From Lasioglossum baleicum (lineage: Eukaryota; Arthropoda; Insecta; Hymenoptera; Halictidae): a stretch of 64,000 nt of DNA. The translations under genes and the position numbers were made by a program. The notes under the pieces are model-generated. The model did no database searches and was not told where the DNA came from. It saw nothing but the letters and a program-made list of their open reading frames with translations. The stretch lies in NCBI RefSeq assembly GCF_051020765.1, contig NC_134929.1, forward strand, positions 17,204,635-17,268,634, in the 5' to 3' direction. This document shows positions 1-12,076 of this stretch, piece after piece. Each line of letters starts with the position of its first letter. The stretch's first letter is position 1.

Positions 1-1039
1 AATTTGACTATTTTACTATTTCTGTACTTATTTTAGTACTGAATTAAAATGTTTTTAGAAAACCGATCCTGGATACATGTAGCGCCATAAAGAATTCTAC
101 GAAATTTCAAAATTGAAGATTGAATTTCTGTTATCTTGAAAAGTTGACGGAAAAATGTGTACAATAGAGATGGAACCACTTTATAGAATATTACGACACC
201 TTGCACATAATTAATTTATTTAGTCAATTATAGAGTACATTAATCTTGAAAAGAACATCAAAATTTGTCCGGTACTCTATTGTTTACGTAGAGGTTTAGA
301 TTATATCTAAGATGGGTTAAAATTGAAGTGACAAAAACTTGATTCGAGGTGATTAAACCACCCATCATTGTTCAACGCGACTTCAACAATAACTAAAACC
401 AAGAACAACGATCACTGTAGCACGGTGTGAACTCGATTCACCCTCCGTGACCTATAAATGGGCGTTGGAAGATTACGTAACCCGGTACCAGTTCCCCATA
501 TAAACACGCTCCAAGTATTTGGAACCTGGTCGATCGATACGTAAATAAATAACGATTTCTCCAGATCGAGGAGAGCTCGATCCCCTCGTCACCGCGCGGG
601 TAATTCGAAGTGATTAGAAAAACCCAGAGAAACGCTAGTACAAAGGAGACATTCTTCACCGGGTGAGGAGTGTTCTGTAAGGCTTGTTTACACAGAGATA
701 AACACCAGGGGACTATCAAGAAATACAGCCGTGTGTGACATTCCCGTGGATACATAACGGGGAGGTCGAAGGAGTTTCGTAGGACCGAAACGATGACAGA
801 CTCCCCCTGCACTTGTTGTTATGCAACGAAGCGTGCAAGCCCGGCTCGAGTGCCGGCTAGCGAAATGAGCGAAATAGCGTTCTTGTGGCGCAGAGCGCAC
901 GTGCATCTGGAAGGTTCACTGTACCACAGACACTTTTGTACACGCGACCGCACATAACCTCCCTCCGAGTTCGAACCATTCGTCTGATTCTCTTTTTTTT
1001 CCCCTACGAAAAAAAAGGATTGTAAAAGTTTAAACTTAC

Positions 1040-1088
1040 CGCAGACGTTCAGCCAACCCTCGACGCGACAGGGATACTCCAGCTTCAT
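1040..1088 (-). CDS. Possible first coding exon of an unidentified gene (partial)
   Basis: On the minus strand an ATG in good context (TTCACCATGAAG) opens a 16-codon exon, MKLEYPCRVEGWLNVC plus one base, which ends at a consensus donor (GTAAGT at 1039-1034). No stop intervenes and the rest of the gene would lie left of the window. The peptide RVEGWL resembles the first strand of many PH domains, but this is too short for a call. In Drosophila Rop is divergent from Ras64B; this peptide does not look like a Ras N-terminus. It could be a chance ATG plus donor. Confidence 0.35.
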
Positions 1089-2725
1089 GGTGAATTATCG
1101 CAGCGGAACACCAGATACCGGAAACGTATTACACTAATTACACTGGTCACATAAGAAAATACAACGACCCGTAGTCAGGACGTGGTATCACTGTTAAACA
1201 ATATCCGCGGCACACATTCTTTCCCGTGCGAAACCAACGAATGATTTCGTTCTTTTATTTTCCTTTTTATTTTCAAATCGACACGCAGCCTGACACACGA
1301 AATCGCCAGGAGGATAAACGCGAGAATACCAGAGTATCGTTCGTAATAACGGACCACACTGTCAGGCGCTGCGCGCGCAAACCGTCGACACGATCCACGC
1401 ACACCGGCGAACAAATCGGTACTGACTGAACTGAACGAACCCTCTCGCGTCCCCGTTGAGCCGATCTCTCTTCCCCCTCACTCTCCAACGCCCTCACTCT
1501 TTCTTTCTTTCTCACCCGGCTCTACTGCCAATCTCCCCATCTCTCTCTTTCTCTCATTCAGATAGTGCACTCATCTCGCGTATTCCTTGCACATTATCGA
1601 TACGCCAGACCGATTATTTCGTTATTTAAATGTGTTCGCGCCGATGCACTCGGCCAAGACGCTTCCACCAATTGAACGCAACTCTCGCGATCGAACAATT
1701 ATCGAAATTTTTAAACGGCGATCGATATATCGGAGAGTGTAACTGGCGCCGCGTTTCACACCGCAAAAACAAAATGTACTTTTGAAATGTACTTTTAATA
1801 TCAATGTTAATTGGTCTTCTAACGTACTTTATTTTAAAATTTTATATGTCCTTCAAAATTAAGTGGACACCCGTTGGATACTAATCACTTTTTTTAAATT
1901 GGACCGGATGACTTAAGTTTTTTTTTAATATTAGAAGAACTAGAGTTTACAAGAGAGAGAGGTGAATTGCAAAGAAAAAATATGGATCACCATTTTTAAC
2001 TTTTTTATCTGGGACTGCAATGAAAATTTTGTACATACCTTTTGTACATCTAAGTAAGTTATAAACTACATGCACAAAATATCATAAAAATCGACCAAGT
2101 AGGTTGCTATGAGGTATAAATAATTAAAAATGGCAAAAATTGAGTAAATTAATCCGTCTGACATCTCAAAAAATCTCGTACCGTTTGGTCAAATCTTAAA
2201 AATATTAATTATTGAAGGTTGTCCAATTAATGTTGCCCCCATTAGAAGAATCTGTATATGGGCCCAATGCATTTTCATTATCATATTATAATATTGATTT
2301 ATTGACTCCAATTCGCGAATTTAAATTAATGCTATAACGAAGCACTAAATATCCATAAATAATGAAATAATTTTAAGTAAATGTTTGTACGATAACGTAA
2401 GATTACATTTGTAAACTTACGAAACCATGCACCTTTTCACTAATAAACGTTTACTGTTTTACCTGGCTAGCTATCCTCAACTATTTTCCAGCGAGATCAA
2501 TACTTTGTCGATCGAAGTAGGTCATTCGAAAGATTACGAGAAGTACAGTAACTAATTAATTGTATATATACATTATTAAGCACAAGTCAGCATCATCGAT
2601 TCGAATGAAGGAACACTACAAGATGATCATAGATTATGAGATGATTCTCGAAATATCTTCGACTCCGTTTCAAAGCGCAACCTGGTGACCAAACCAGCAG
2701 TCAGTTACTGGCAGTTACTGGCAAA
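1089..2725. other. Upstream region between the minus-strand exon and Rop
   Basis: No conserved reading frame is visible. The stretch must contain the Rop promoter and, if the exon at 1040-1088 is real, a divergent promoter. 1430-1560 is pyrimidine-rich on the plus strand; 1800-2450 is very AT-rich. I could not place a TATA box or initiator with confidence. Small open frames here are short and unlike known proteins. Confidence 0.4.
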
Positions 2726-5700
2726 ATGGCGCTCAAGGCACAAGTCGGTCAAAGTAAGTAACGAAAAAAAAAATTAATTTTCCGCGTAGGTGACGAAATT
2801 TCGAAATACTTTCACACTGCTATGTGAGAGTAATCTGTTTGATAAGTTTCACGTGAAAAATATGCGACCCAAAGCACTGTCAGACTACGTAACCTCCAAG
2901 GGGCGTATGTGCTGTGATGATTTCATCGTTTACGAAGCGGCTGCTCGATGGAAATGTCAAATCAGTGTTCGTTCTATTCCGAAAATTCTGTATCCTAAAT
3001 TAAATATATCATCACATGTAGTAACATATATCATTAGATTTCGTACCGACTGTAATTGTAATTTATCACTGACATAAGTTATTTTATCAGTATACTCTTC
3101 AAGTAAATACGTAAATATTGACTGATAGCCTTGCATAATTCTTACTGATACTGCATAAATGTACTTTTCTATGTTTCTCACGAGTAATCTTAGTTCTTAA
3201 ACAGTACTAAATGATTCACTCTAATTATTTAACCATATCTTGAATTTAGTTCTGGTCAAATAAATGTTGATACAATAATTAACGTTCATAAGGCGTATCA
3301 TGTAAAATTACGATCTTTTAAAAATAATAGTAATAGGTTTATGGAAGTGTTTAAATCTGTCTTGAATTAACCTTATTGCATTTTAAAAAATGTGTCACTT
3401 GCGCTATTTTATTACTTGAAATTTTAAAATCAGGGTGAATAAACAATTAATCCTTTTGCGTATCTTATAGAAACTATTAACATACTAAACTATTAATTAT
3501 TAACAAAACTATTAACATACTGTAATGCATAATTTTGTGGTGCGTGATCGAAAGTTTAGGCGTAATACCAATCAGCATAGGGTAATTCAATTAGGGAACC
3601 GCTATTCTAAAGAATAATTATCGCGTCACGTTAAAATCTAATTATTAGATTTTAGTTCGTAGATTTAGTTCGTAATACGAACGTTCGTAACCTTTCAATC
3701 GGTTAAACTCCTTTAAACGGGGCTCTGCGATCTGTAGTTACGAACCTGTCCTGGGTGACGTCATTGCTCGGTAAGAACGATCAATACGCGTTGAGAGCGC
3801 GAAAAGATATCTTATTTAATTTAAAATCACTCGAGCATAATTGCGATTAATTATGAATAAATGCATACGGCTTTTACAGAAATAAATGATGGTATATCGT
3901 GGCCCATACCAAACTGTTGAATTATTCAAATGACACTATACATATATACACGCCTGTTATGCGCAACAGGAAACGAGTACAAAAGGAAAATACAACTGCC
4001 ATTGATTTATACGCAAACTATACAGAAAACGCTACATTCAATAAAATGTTCTTTCGTTGAAATATTCGAACGATTCCAATTCTATCTAAATCGAAAATTA
4101 ATGTGAATTATGGATATATTATTTATATGACGTAATTGTTAGTATAGACTGCGGATTTTATGCATTTACGGCACAAATGAATGAAATGCAGAACATAAAA
4201 TGAAATTAAAAGTATCCGTGCAATATTTTCGATTTATTAAAATTGACTTGGAGGATTTCTATTTTAAATAAAAATCCACGGTCTTGTTATTAGTGAACAA
4301 GTAGAACAATAAAATAATTATTGATAAGTCTAATTCTAGAAACGATTTTCACCATTATATTTTTCTTCACAGAGATTATGAATGAGATCATCAAACAGAA
4401 AAAGGCCGCGGACAGTGGAACCCCATGGCGCATTTTGGTAGTGGACCAACTGGCCATGAGAATGGTGTCGGCATGCTGCAAAATGCACGATATCAGTGCC
4501 CAAGGAATCACTCTGGTAGAAGACATTAACAAAAAACGGGAACCATTGCCGACCATGGAAGCGATCTATCTGATTACACCGTGCAATAATTCTGTCCAAA
4601 AACTAATCGAAGACTTCAGCAATCCGACACGGACCATATATAAAGTCGCACACATTTATTTCACGGAAGGTACTATCGTACGTTTTACGTTGCTTCGTCT
4701 AAATTCTCTATGGAAAAGATTCTATATCCACCGAAACAATGTAGCTTCATAAGAAATTACGACAGACACCATATACTTAACAGTAAGACCTCGATTAATT
4801 TCATTGATATCGTCCCATGATTTAACATCCTAAATAGAATGGACGCAGTACTCTTAACATACAATTCTCAACAGAATTTTCAATGTAGTATAGAAATTAA
4901 TATAGGTGCTGGTACAAATATAGGTAGAATAATAGTAGAAAAATTTCTGAGTGTATAAATGTTGAAGGTTTATTATTTTACAGTACGATTCAATGATAAA
5001 GAGGGTCTTACTGCATCGTTACGGTAGCGTACACTATTCTCCTTGCATACACACGAGGGCTTTCACTCCCATTTCTTTTAATTTTTGTTTGAAACGAACA
5101 CAAAGTGTAAGCAGCAGGACTTTACGAAATAATTGAAAAGATTGTACAAGAGTGGACAGACCGGCGCAAATTAAATGTCCATGATCCACATGAGATTCTA
5201 AGTATATCTCTTTACAGTGTGTCCCGACGAGTTGTTCAAAGAATTGTGTCACTCGCTGGTAGCTAAACGCATAAAGACACTAAAAGAGATCAACATCGCT
5301 TTCATACCATACGAGGAGCAGGTAAAGCAAAGGGAACTCTAACGAGAAAACGAAATGTCTAATCATTTTACGTTCTTCATGGTGGCAGGCGCACATACAC
5401 ACACACATACTAACTCACACTCGACATACCCTTTCTACACATAGACACACACTATGTCCGACGTGTTGTGGTATTTTTTGGAACTCGCGAGCCTAATCTC
5501 AATTTTTCTCAATGATCACGACAATGTTGACACGCAAATCATTTCAACTATTAACCCCCTGTCTCCTAAACTTTTCCCTATCCTGTACAATATTCACAAG
5601 TAAGCACGTACTAACGACGGAATGCATTCATGCTTGTACGCGAACAGTGTGTCCGGAGGAGCTGTTCAATGAAATCTGCAAGTCTCTCGCCGCTAAAAAG

Positions 5701-8629
5701 ATCAAAACCCTCAAAGAGATCAACATCGCTTTCCTGCCTTACGAGTCGCAGGTGACGATCAAGAAACGAAGAAACTGTAGTTGCTAGATATGGCCACGAA
5801 TCGCAACGATTACTTTCAATTCTCTGAGTTTCGAATAGCAGAGTAGTTCTATCTTTTTCAGTTTTTTTATTTTAAAAAGTAGTAACATAGGCGACAGACT
5901 TCTATGAATACCTTACTGTATATACATACGAGGTTGCTTGATAGATCAAACGTAGTTACTTGTTAATAACATATTCTGCGCTATGTATCTATCCTTAAAC
6001 ATTATAAATATAAAATTTGAAATGGCGCAGAGTTTGTCGAAACAGATCTTATTAGCCAAAACTCGAAATTACTTATTGAATAATGTTTCCTTTCGTACAA
6101 GAATTTCTTTTCTCGCATGCGTTTCTGTATACCCTTATTATTTCATAAGATATCTTTCATTTCTTGATGTATGTATGTATGCATGCGTGTATTTCATTAT
6201 TAATCGCACCGCTTAAATATACAAAATTAATCGCGCTTAATTTAATGAGCTTCTTTTATAATAATATTTAAACAAGTATGTATAATAGGTCTTCTCCTTG
6301 GACTCACGCGAAACGTTCGCTTGCTTTTACAACGCTTCCTTCGCCAACTTGAGGACTGCCAATATGGAGAGAATAGCCGAACAAATAGCGACTCTTTGCG
6401 CTACTCTCGGAGAGTATCCGTCTGTCCGATACCGAAGGTATAGAATTACCAATTTATATTTTCAATTATCCTAGGAAACCAATTGGTATATTGTATTGTA
6501 CCATGAAATTTCAGTGACTTCGACCGAAACGTGGAGCTGGCACATATGGTCCAACAAAAATTGGATGCTTACAAAGCGGATGAGCCGACAATGGGAGAAG
6601 GACCGGAGAAAGCTCGTTCCCAATTGCTTATCCTGGACCGAGGATTCGACTGCGTCTCACCGCTGTTACACGAGTTGACGCTGCAAGCTATGGCATACGA
6701 CCTACTAGATATTGAGAACGACGTCTATAGGTACAATTAAACTACAAGCTTTAGGTTGAAATCGTTTATTAACACATTACCGACCGGTGATTATTACATA
6801 ATTTTGAAAAATCCATGGTACATGGCTAAACACTTTTTAATGGAACCTTCAATAGCAACATCAATTTTCATTGTGAGCTAACAAGTCACCCTCAGTAATG
6901 TCATCTAATAGTTTCATTTAAGATTGCAATGTCGAAGAAAATTTCCATGCTTTCTTTTGGTACAGCACAATTATAGAAAATCCTACTAATAGGCTCCTAA
7001 TAGGTAAAGTGTTAACACATATCAATTTTTCGACAGGTTCGAAGCGTCAGCTGGAGTGCAAAAAGAAGTATTATTGGACGAGAATGATGATTTGTGGGTA
7101 GAGCTTAGACACCAGCATATTGCTGTAGTTTCACAGTAAGTTCGAACATTTTAATCAGTGTATGTTGAAGAGTGAAGCAGAATTTAAATACGTGAACTCC
7201 TTTCAGAAATGTTACCAAAAATCTAAAGAAGTTCACAGAATCAAAACGGATGCCGCAAGGAGATAAACAAAGCATGAGGGATCTTTCACAAATGATCAAG
7301 AAAATGCCACAGTATCAAAAAGAATTAAGCAAATATGCAACGCATTTACAATTAGCCGAGGATTGTATGAAACGTTACCAAGGGAACGTGGATAAACTGT
7401 GCAAAGTAGAACAAGTATGTAATATTTCCACGTTACTCGTTAATATTAATGATGTCAAATTCTATTTAACTTTATTGCTCGTCAGGATTTAGCAATGGGC
7501 ACAGATGCCGAGGGTGAACGTATCAAAGATCAAATGAAGAACATCACACCGATTTTACTTGATCAAACTGTACACCACTTGGACAAGCTACGAATCATCT
7601 CCTTGTATGTTATTAGTAAAAATGGCGTTACCGATGAGAATCTTAATCGTTTAGTTCACCATGCCCAAATATCGGTGGACGATAAACAGACAATAGTTAA
7701 CATGGCGAACCTTGGTATCAATATCGTAGTAGATGTAAGTATTATTTTATATATTATTTTATTAATTTTTCATGCAGATTTTCCTTTACATTACCATGTT
7801 GTCCCGCAGGGTGGTAACCGTAAGAAATTGTATACTGTAACGCGTAAAGAAAGAATCACGGAACAAACATACCAAATGAGTCGCTGGACACCGATTATGA
7901 AGGATATTATGGAAGACGCCATTGAAGACAAGCTCGACTCCAAACATTTCCCATTCCTGGCCGGACGTGCTGCTAGCTCGGGCTATCATGCTCCAACCAG
8001 GTATGCTATGAGTTCCTGTATTAAAAAGGGGCGCAGATTCGTTTCCAGTATCAAAAGCGCTAGATAATAGATCAATCTAGGCCGCAGTCGCCCTCAAAAG
8101 TTATATTTTTACGTTTACAAGGCGTAATTTGTAGCTGTCGCAGCTTTATGCTTCCGAATAATGCGAATTAGATCGATCTTTTATCTAGCGCTTTTGACTA
8201 CTGAAAAGCCCCATTTTTGCATTATCGAGAAATGAGAAGGCACATCCCACATCCTTGCAATCCTGGAAACGAGTTTACCTCTTTAAAAGAAGGTGCAATA
8301 TATTTTATGCTTGTGACAATACATGATTATATATTATTTGCAGTGCACGATATGGTCACTGGCATAAAGACAAAGGCCAACAAACCATTAAGAACGTACC
8401 CCGTTTGATCGTGTTCGTGGTCGGTGGAGTTTGCTTCTCTGAAATACGATGCGCTTATGAAGTAACAAATGCTTTGAAGAATTGGGAAGTGATAATTGGT
8501 ATGTATACGTCAGACCGCTAAGTATTTACAAAAATGTTTTCTAATATATAACTACTCCTTTTTCCAGGTTCGTCGCACATTATCACGCCGAAGTCTTTCT
8601 TAGACGACCTAAGTAAACTTCATGTGTAA
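2726..8629 (+). CDS. Rop: Rop, Sec1/Munc18 family syntaxin-binding protein
   Basis: Coding exons: 2726-2753, 4373-4669, then either 5218-5321 or 5648-5751, 6289-6437, 6515-6730, 7037-7135, 7207-7414, 7486-7734, 7810-8000, 8344-8498, 8568-8629. All junctions are GT..AG and phases join to 585 codons plus stop, close to fly Rop and mammalian Munc18-1. The start is MALKAQVGQKIMNEII. Family landmarks include LVVDQLAMRMVSACCKMHDI and GITLVEDINKKREPLP in domain 1, MGEGPEKARSQLLILDRGFD near residues 210-230, MKKMPQ-like IKKMPQYQKELSKYATHL, QDLAMGTDAEGE, and YGHWHKDKG then GGVCFSEIRCAYEVT at the C end. The family clamps syntaxin-1 and templates SNARE assembly for synaptic vesicle exocytosis in the cytosol and at the plasma membrane. 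Identity is certain; the alternative third exon is described separately. A polyadenylation signal AATAAA lies at 8916-8921. Confidence 0.97.
2754..4372 (+). other. Rop intron 1
   Basis: A 1.6 kb AT-rich intron between the 28-nt first coding exon and exon 2. It contains one 95-codon open frame at 2790-3077 with no recognisable domain. At 4145 there is one end of the hAT-like element family (TAGACTGCGGATTTTATGCA); no partner end is visible. Confidence 0.6.
5218..5321 (+). CDS. Rop: Rop alternative exon 3a
   Basis: An acceptor (CTTTACAG) and a donor (CAG|GTAAAG) bound 104 nt that read VCPDELFKELCHSLVAKRIK then TLKEINIAFIPYEEQ. It enters in phase 1 after exon 2 (codon GAA G|TG) and leaves in phase 0, exactly like exon 3b. 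It differs from 3b at 8 of 35 residues, all in the first Munc18 domain. It is less like the fly and mammalian sequence at the C end (IPYEEQ against LPYESQ). Confidence 0.9.
5648..5751 (+). CDS. Rop: Rop alternative exon 3b
   Basis: A second copy of exon 3, 326 nt downstream of 3a, reads VCPEELFNEICKSLAAKKIK then TLKEINIAFLPYESQ. It has the same length, phase and boundaries. The acceptor is CGAACAG with a poor pyrimidine tract; the donor is CAG|GTGACG. FLPYESQ matches the mammalian Munc18-1 sequence, so this is probably the ancestral-like version. Both exons together (208 nt) or neither would shift the frame, so productive mRNAs must use exactly one. Confidence 0.9.
6769..7015. mobile_element. 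TTAA-flanked MITE in Rop intron 5
   Basis: The ends are TTAA CACATTACC at 6769 and GGTAAAGTG TTAA at 7015, a 9-bp imperfect terminal inverted repeat (8 of 9) between TTAA sites. It fills most of Rop intron 5 (6731-7036) and has no coding frame. TTAA target sites are typical of the piggyBac superfamily, but the short ends alone do not prove membership. Confidence 0.6.
8021..8286. mobile_element. Long-inverted-repeat MITE in Rop intron 9
   Basis: The element occupies nearly all of Rop intron 9 (8001-8343) and is flanked by TTAA on both sides (8021-8024, 8283-8286). Arms include TCAAAAGCGCTAGATAA on the left and TTATCTAGCGCTTTTGACTA on the right, with CGTTTCC and GGAAACGAG near the tips. A related copy is at 60616-60960 in BicC. 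It is non-coding. Confidence 0.75.
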
Positions 8630-10100
8630 AGACATTTTCGTGTAGACACAAGAAGAAGAGAACACATTCCCGTATTTCCCGATACGTCATTAGCTTTGGC
8701 TCCATCAATAAGTACCAGCTATGAAACTCTGTGGATGATCTCGATTATACAATTGAAAATATTATATAGGGAACACGCAGTCAATTCTGTAAGTCGCGCA
8801 GCCATTTAAGCGACCATTTAAGAAATTGGTGAATGTCATATCATGAATAGCAGTTGAGCGTTAGAATGGAAAAAATATTAAGTGCCTCCGCGTTTAAAAA
8901 GTTAATAAGAAAACGAATAAACATCTTGGCAATACTGGTGTAGATCACACGGAAGTGCTTAATTGTACCTTAGGCTGGCGGATGATGTAGTTCGAATATG
9001 ATATGTTACTTTGAACCGTGCTACTCCTTTATTAATAATAAGGGGGCCGGTTAGCAATGGAATTTGATGTGTTGTAGAAGAAAATCGTGATATACGTGCA
9101 AATTTCTCGTTATTAGCATTTCGTTATCTCCCGCTCTAAACAAACAAAAAAGAATAACTATAGACTGTTACATACTTTACCTTAAAAGGTTTAATCTTCG
9201 ATTTCACTCACAGAATCAATAACGCTTATGGAATTCGCATGAAAAGATATAAGTATCATGTGCAACACAATTAACGCGTGTATCGATTTCAAAATAGAGA
9301 CATAATGTGAATATTAGTATTTATTATATATATCTTCATTCTATTTAAATATGTTTCTTGTATAATAAAAACGATAAGTGTACATTAAATTATTTATTAT
9401 ACGTCTGTTATAATGTTGATTCGTTGATAAATATATGTTCACATAGCGTGCATGTATGCTGACTTGTAGTGCAAGTAAGTCGATCTTAAGTTCTCATGAA
9501 AGCAATGCATTTAAACATTCGTCAAAACAAAAAAAAAGATTGTCCGACTTTTGAAGACTTATATACCGGTTCGTATAAAAGTAATTAATTATCTTCACCG
9601 TATTGATAACTATTTACATGTTGAAACTTCTGCTGCACATAAGAAGCAATTATAATAAACCGCTACTCGGCCGGTGGAAGTGAATCTGTTAATTATTCAT
9701 AACAATTATTGATGTACGTTAATATTACGATTACTTAGCGGCGAGATTAATACAAAGTTTACGGTATTGAATAATATATTATATGAACGTATGTGTATGT
9801 AGATTGTAGACTAAACAAAATGTTCTGCTTATAAAGGCCTACAATTTGCTCCAAGTATCGTCTTTCTTTTTAATGCACACGCCATACCACGTAATATATA
9901 ATGTTTTTACAGACGTTATTCGAAATGCGTATAAAAATTGATTGATATATATATATATACACTGGTGTTGCAATATGCCTGCAAAGGTTATCATTTATCA
10001 GGGGTCCGGAGACATACTTGTCTACATAATAATATTCCAATTGCCAGTTTGGAAATTACCGCTGTCACTGTTAGTCACTGTTACATGAAATCTTTATAAA
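8630..10100. other. Rop 3' UTR and intergenic region before Ass
   Basis: AT-rich DNA with no coding frame. AATAAA hexamers on the plus strand at 8916-8921 and 9364-9369 are candidate Rop polyadenylation signals. The promoter of argininosuccinate synthase must lie towards the right end. Confidence 0.5.
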
Positions 10101-12076
10101 ATGTCGAAATCCGGGAAGAAAGTAATTTTAGCTTATAGTGGTGGTTTGGATACATCCTGTATACTATTGTGGTTAAAAGAGGAAGGATATCAAGTTATCG
10201 CTTACATGGTAAGATGGTACAGGTACAGGTACAATTAAAGTGCACTTAACTGTATTATATCAATCAATTATAATTTAGGCAAATATAGGACAAGAGGAAG
10301 ATTTTAATGTTGTTGAAGAAAAAGCGTTAAAAATCGGCGCTATAAAGGTAAATGAGTATGCTCACATTAATTTATTGCCGGAAACCATTCTTTCAATTAC
10401 GAACCACCTCCCTGGCGATAAAGTCTACTCCTTTACTAACTTCCCACATATTTATTAATAATTATCTGCAAGGTCGTAATCGAGGATCTCAGAGAAGTCT
10501 TTGTATCTTCGTTCGCATGGCCGGCTATTGCGTGTGGATTGATCTATGAGAACAGGTATCTCTTAGGCACATCAATCGCTCGGCCATGCATTAGCGAAGG
10601 TCTGATAAGAATCGCAAAAGCTGAGAACGCTTCTATAATAGCTCACGGTGCGACCGGCAAAGGCAACGATCAGGTGCGTTTCGAGTTGAGCGCCTACAGC
10701 CTTTGCCCGAATATTCAGGTAAATTTTTTTTTATCATATTCGATATGTTATATGGCTGTTTCTATATATATATCTCATTATCACATAGATACTTGCACCC
10801 TGGAGGGAGAAACAATTTTACACGAGATTCGCAGGGAGGCCGGACTTGTTAAGATACGCTCAGGAAAATGGCATTCCTGTTTCAGCGACGCCGAAAGAGC
10901 CGTGGAGTATTGATGAAAATTTGTTGCACATTAGGTACAAGGAAAACTAAGATGTTAAGCTTTATATATGTGATTGCCTGATTGACTATTGAATCAATTC
11001 TTCCATTATAAAATCAAACGCAAATGAAAAACTATAATTTAGCAGTGATTGGATATTTTTCGAATTCATGATGGAAACTTCACATTTTCAGTTACGAATC
11101 AGGAATTCTAGAAAATCCAAACACAGCAGCCCCGAGAGGATTGTACAAAATGACAACCGATCCACTGAACTCTCCCGCGGAATCGGCAGAAATTGAAATT
11201 GGGTTTAGAGAGGGCTACCCATCGTTCGTGAAAAATTTAAAAGATCAAGGCACATACATTGCTCCTCTGTTAATGATGCAATACTTGAATAAAATTGGTA
11301 GTCTACATGGTATAGGGCGTATAGACATCGTCGAGAATCGTTTCATTGGCTTGAAGGTATGAAAAGATTTAATCGAATTAGCAGCACCATGAATTAAATT
11401 ACATTGAATTATAGTCCAGGGGTATTTACGAATCACCCGGCGTTAAAATCCTTCACGAGGCTCATCAGGACTTGGAAATATTTTTATTGGACCGTGAGGT
11501 GTTGAGGGTGAAATCTTATTTGGCCGATAAGATGTCTAATTACGTTTACAATGGTAAACTGAGTTTTTTAATAAATTTCTTTATGTCTTTTCTGAGATTA
11601 ATTTAAACTTCTTTCAGGTTTTTGGTTCTCTCCTGAGTGCGATTTCGTGCGGAATAGTATACTGTATTCTCAAAAATACGTTAGTGGAACGGTTCGATTA
11701 CGATTATATAAAGGAAATGGTATGTATGAATAAAATACAGTAAAGTCTTGATCTAAGCCTACCCTCTCCACTTTTCTACGTTCGGCGCGGTCGGTGAGGT
11801 CACTACTGGATCTAGGAAACAGCACAGACCTGAGGGCTTTTCTTAGATCAAGGCTTTACTGAATGAAGAGTTTGTATATGAACATCGGAAAAAAATCATT
11901 TTGATTTTGCAGTCTCTATACTGGGTCGACATAGCGAGGTCTCATTGTACAATAAAGAGTTAGTCTCAATGGATATTCGTGATGGCTTTGAACCGGAAGA
12001 TGCTGGCGGTTTTATACGAACGCAGGCTATCAGATTGAAGGAATTTTATCGTCTTAAACACCGACAGATTAAATAA
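10101..12076 (+). CDS. Ass1: Argininosuccinate synthase
   Basis: Coding exons: 10101-10208, 10279-10347, 10473-10718, 10789-10934, 11092-11356, 11415-11553, 11618-11719, 11913-12076. They join in phase to 412 aa, the length of the human enzyme. The enzyme condenses citrulline and aspartate using ATP to make argininosuccinate in the cytosol. The PP-loop nucleotide motif AYSGGLDTS is at residues 10-18. Further landmarks are RYLLGTSIARP, HGATGKGNDQVRFE (about 117-130), PWREKQFYTRFAGRPDLL, GRIDIVENRFIGLK and FWFSPECDFVRNSI. Most insects lack a full urea cycle, so the likely role is citrulline recycling for arginine and nitric oxide. The start is the first ATG, preceded by an in-frame stop. A candidate polyadenylation signal is AATAAA at 12713-12718. 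Confidence 0.97.
11738..11861. repeat. Inverted-repeat element in Ass intron 7
   Basis: Left arm CAGTAAAGTCTTGATCTAAG (11738-11757) and right arm CTTAGATCAAGGCTTTACTG (11842-11861) are inverted with one mismatch, around an 84-nt loop. It has no coding frame and sits in the 193-nt intron between the last two coding exons. It looks like a MITE; no clear target duplication was seen. Confidence 0.75.

Noticed and set aside
2790..3077. 95-codon frame in Rop intron 1
   Set aside because: It overlaps the intron of a well-supported gene, has no domain and no splice-compatible phase with Rop.
5218..5751. The two Rop exon copies as an assembly duplication
   Set aside because: The copies differ at many nucleotide and 8 amino-acid positions and their flanking introns are unrelated, so this is not a duplicated contig piece.
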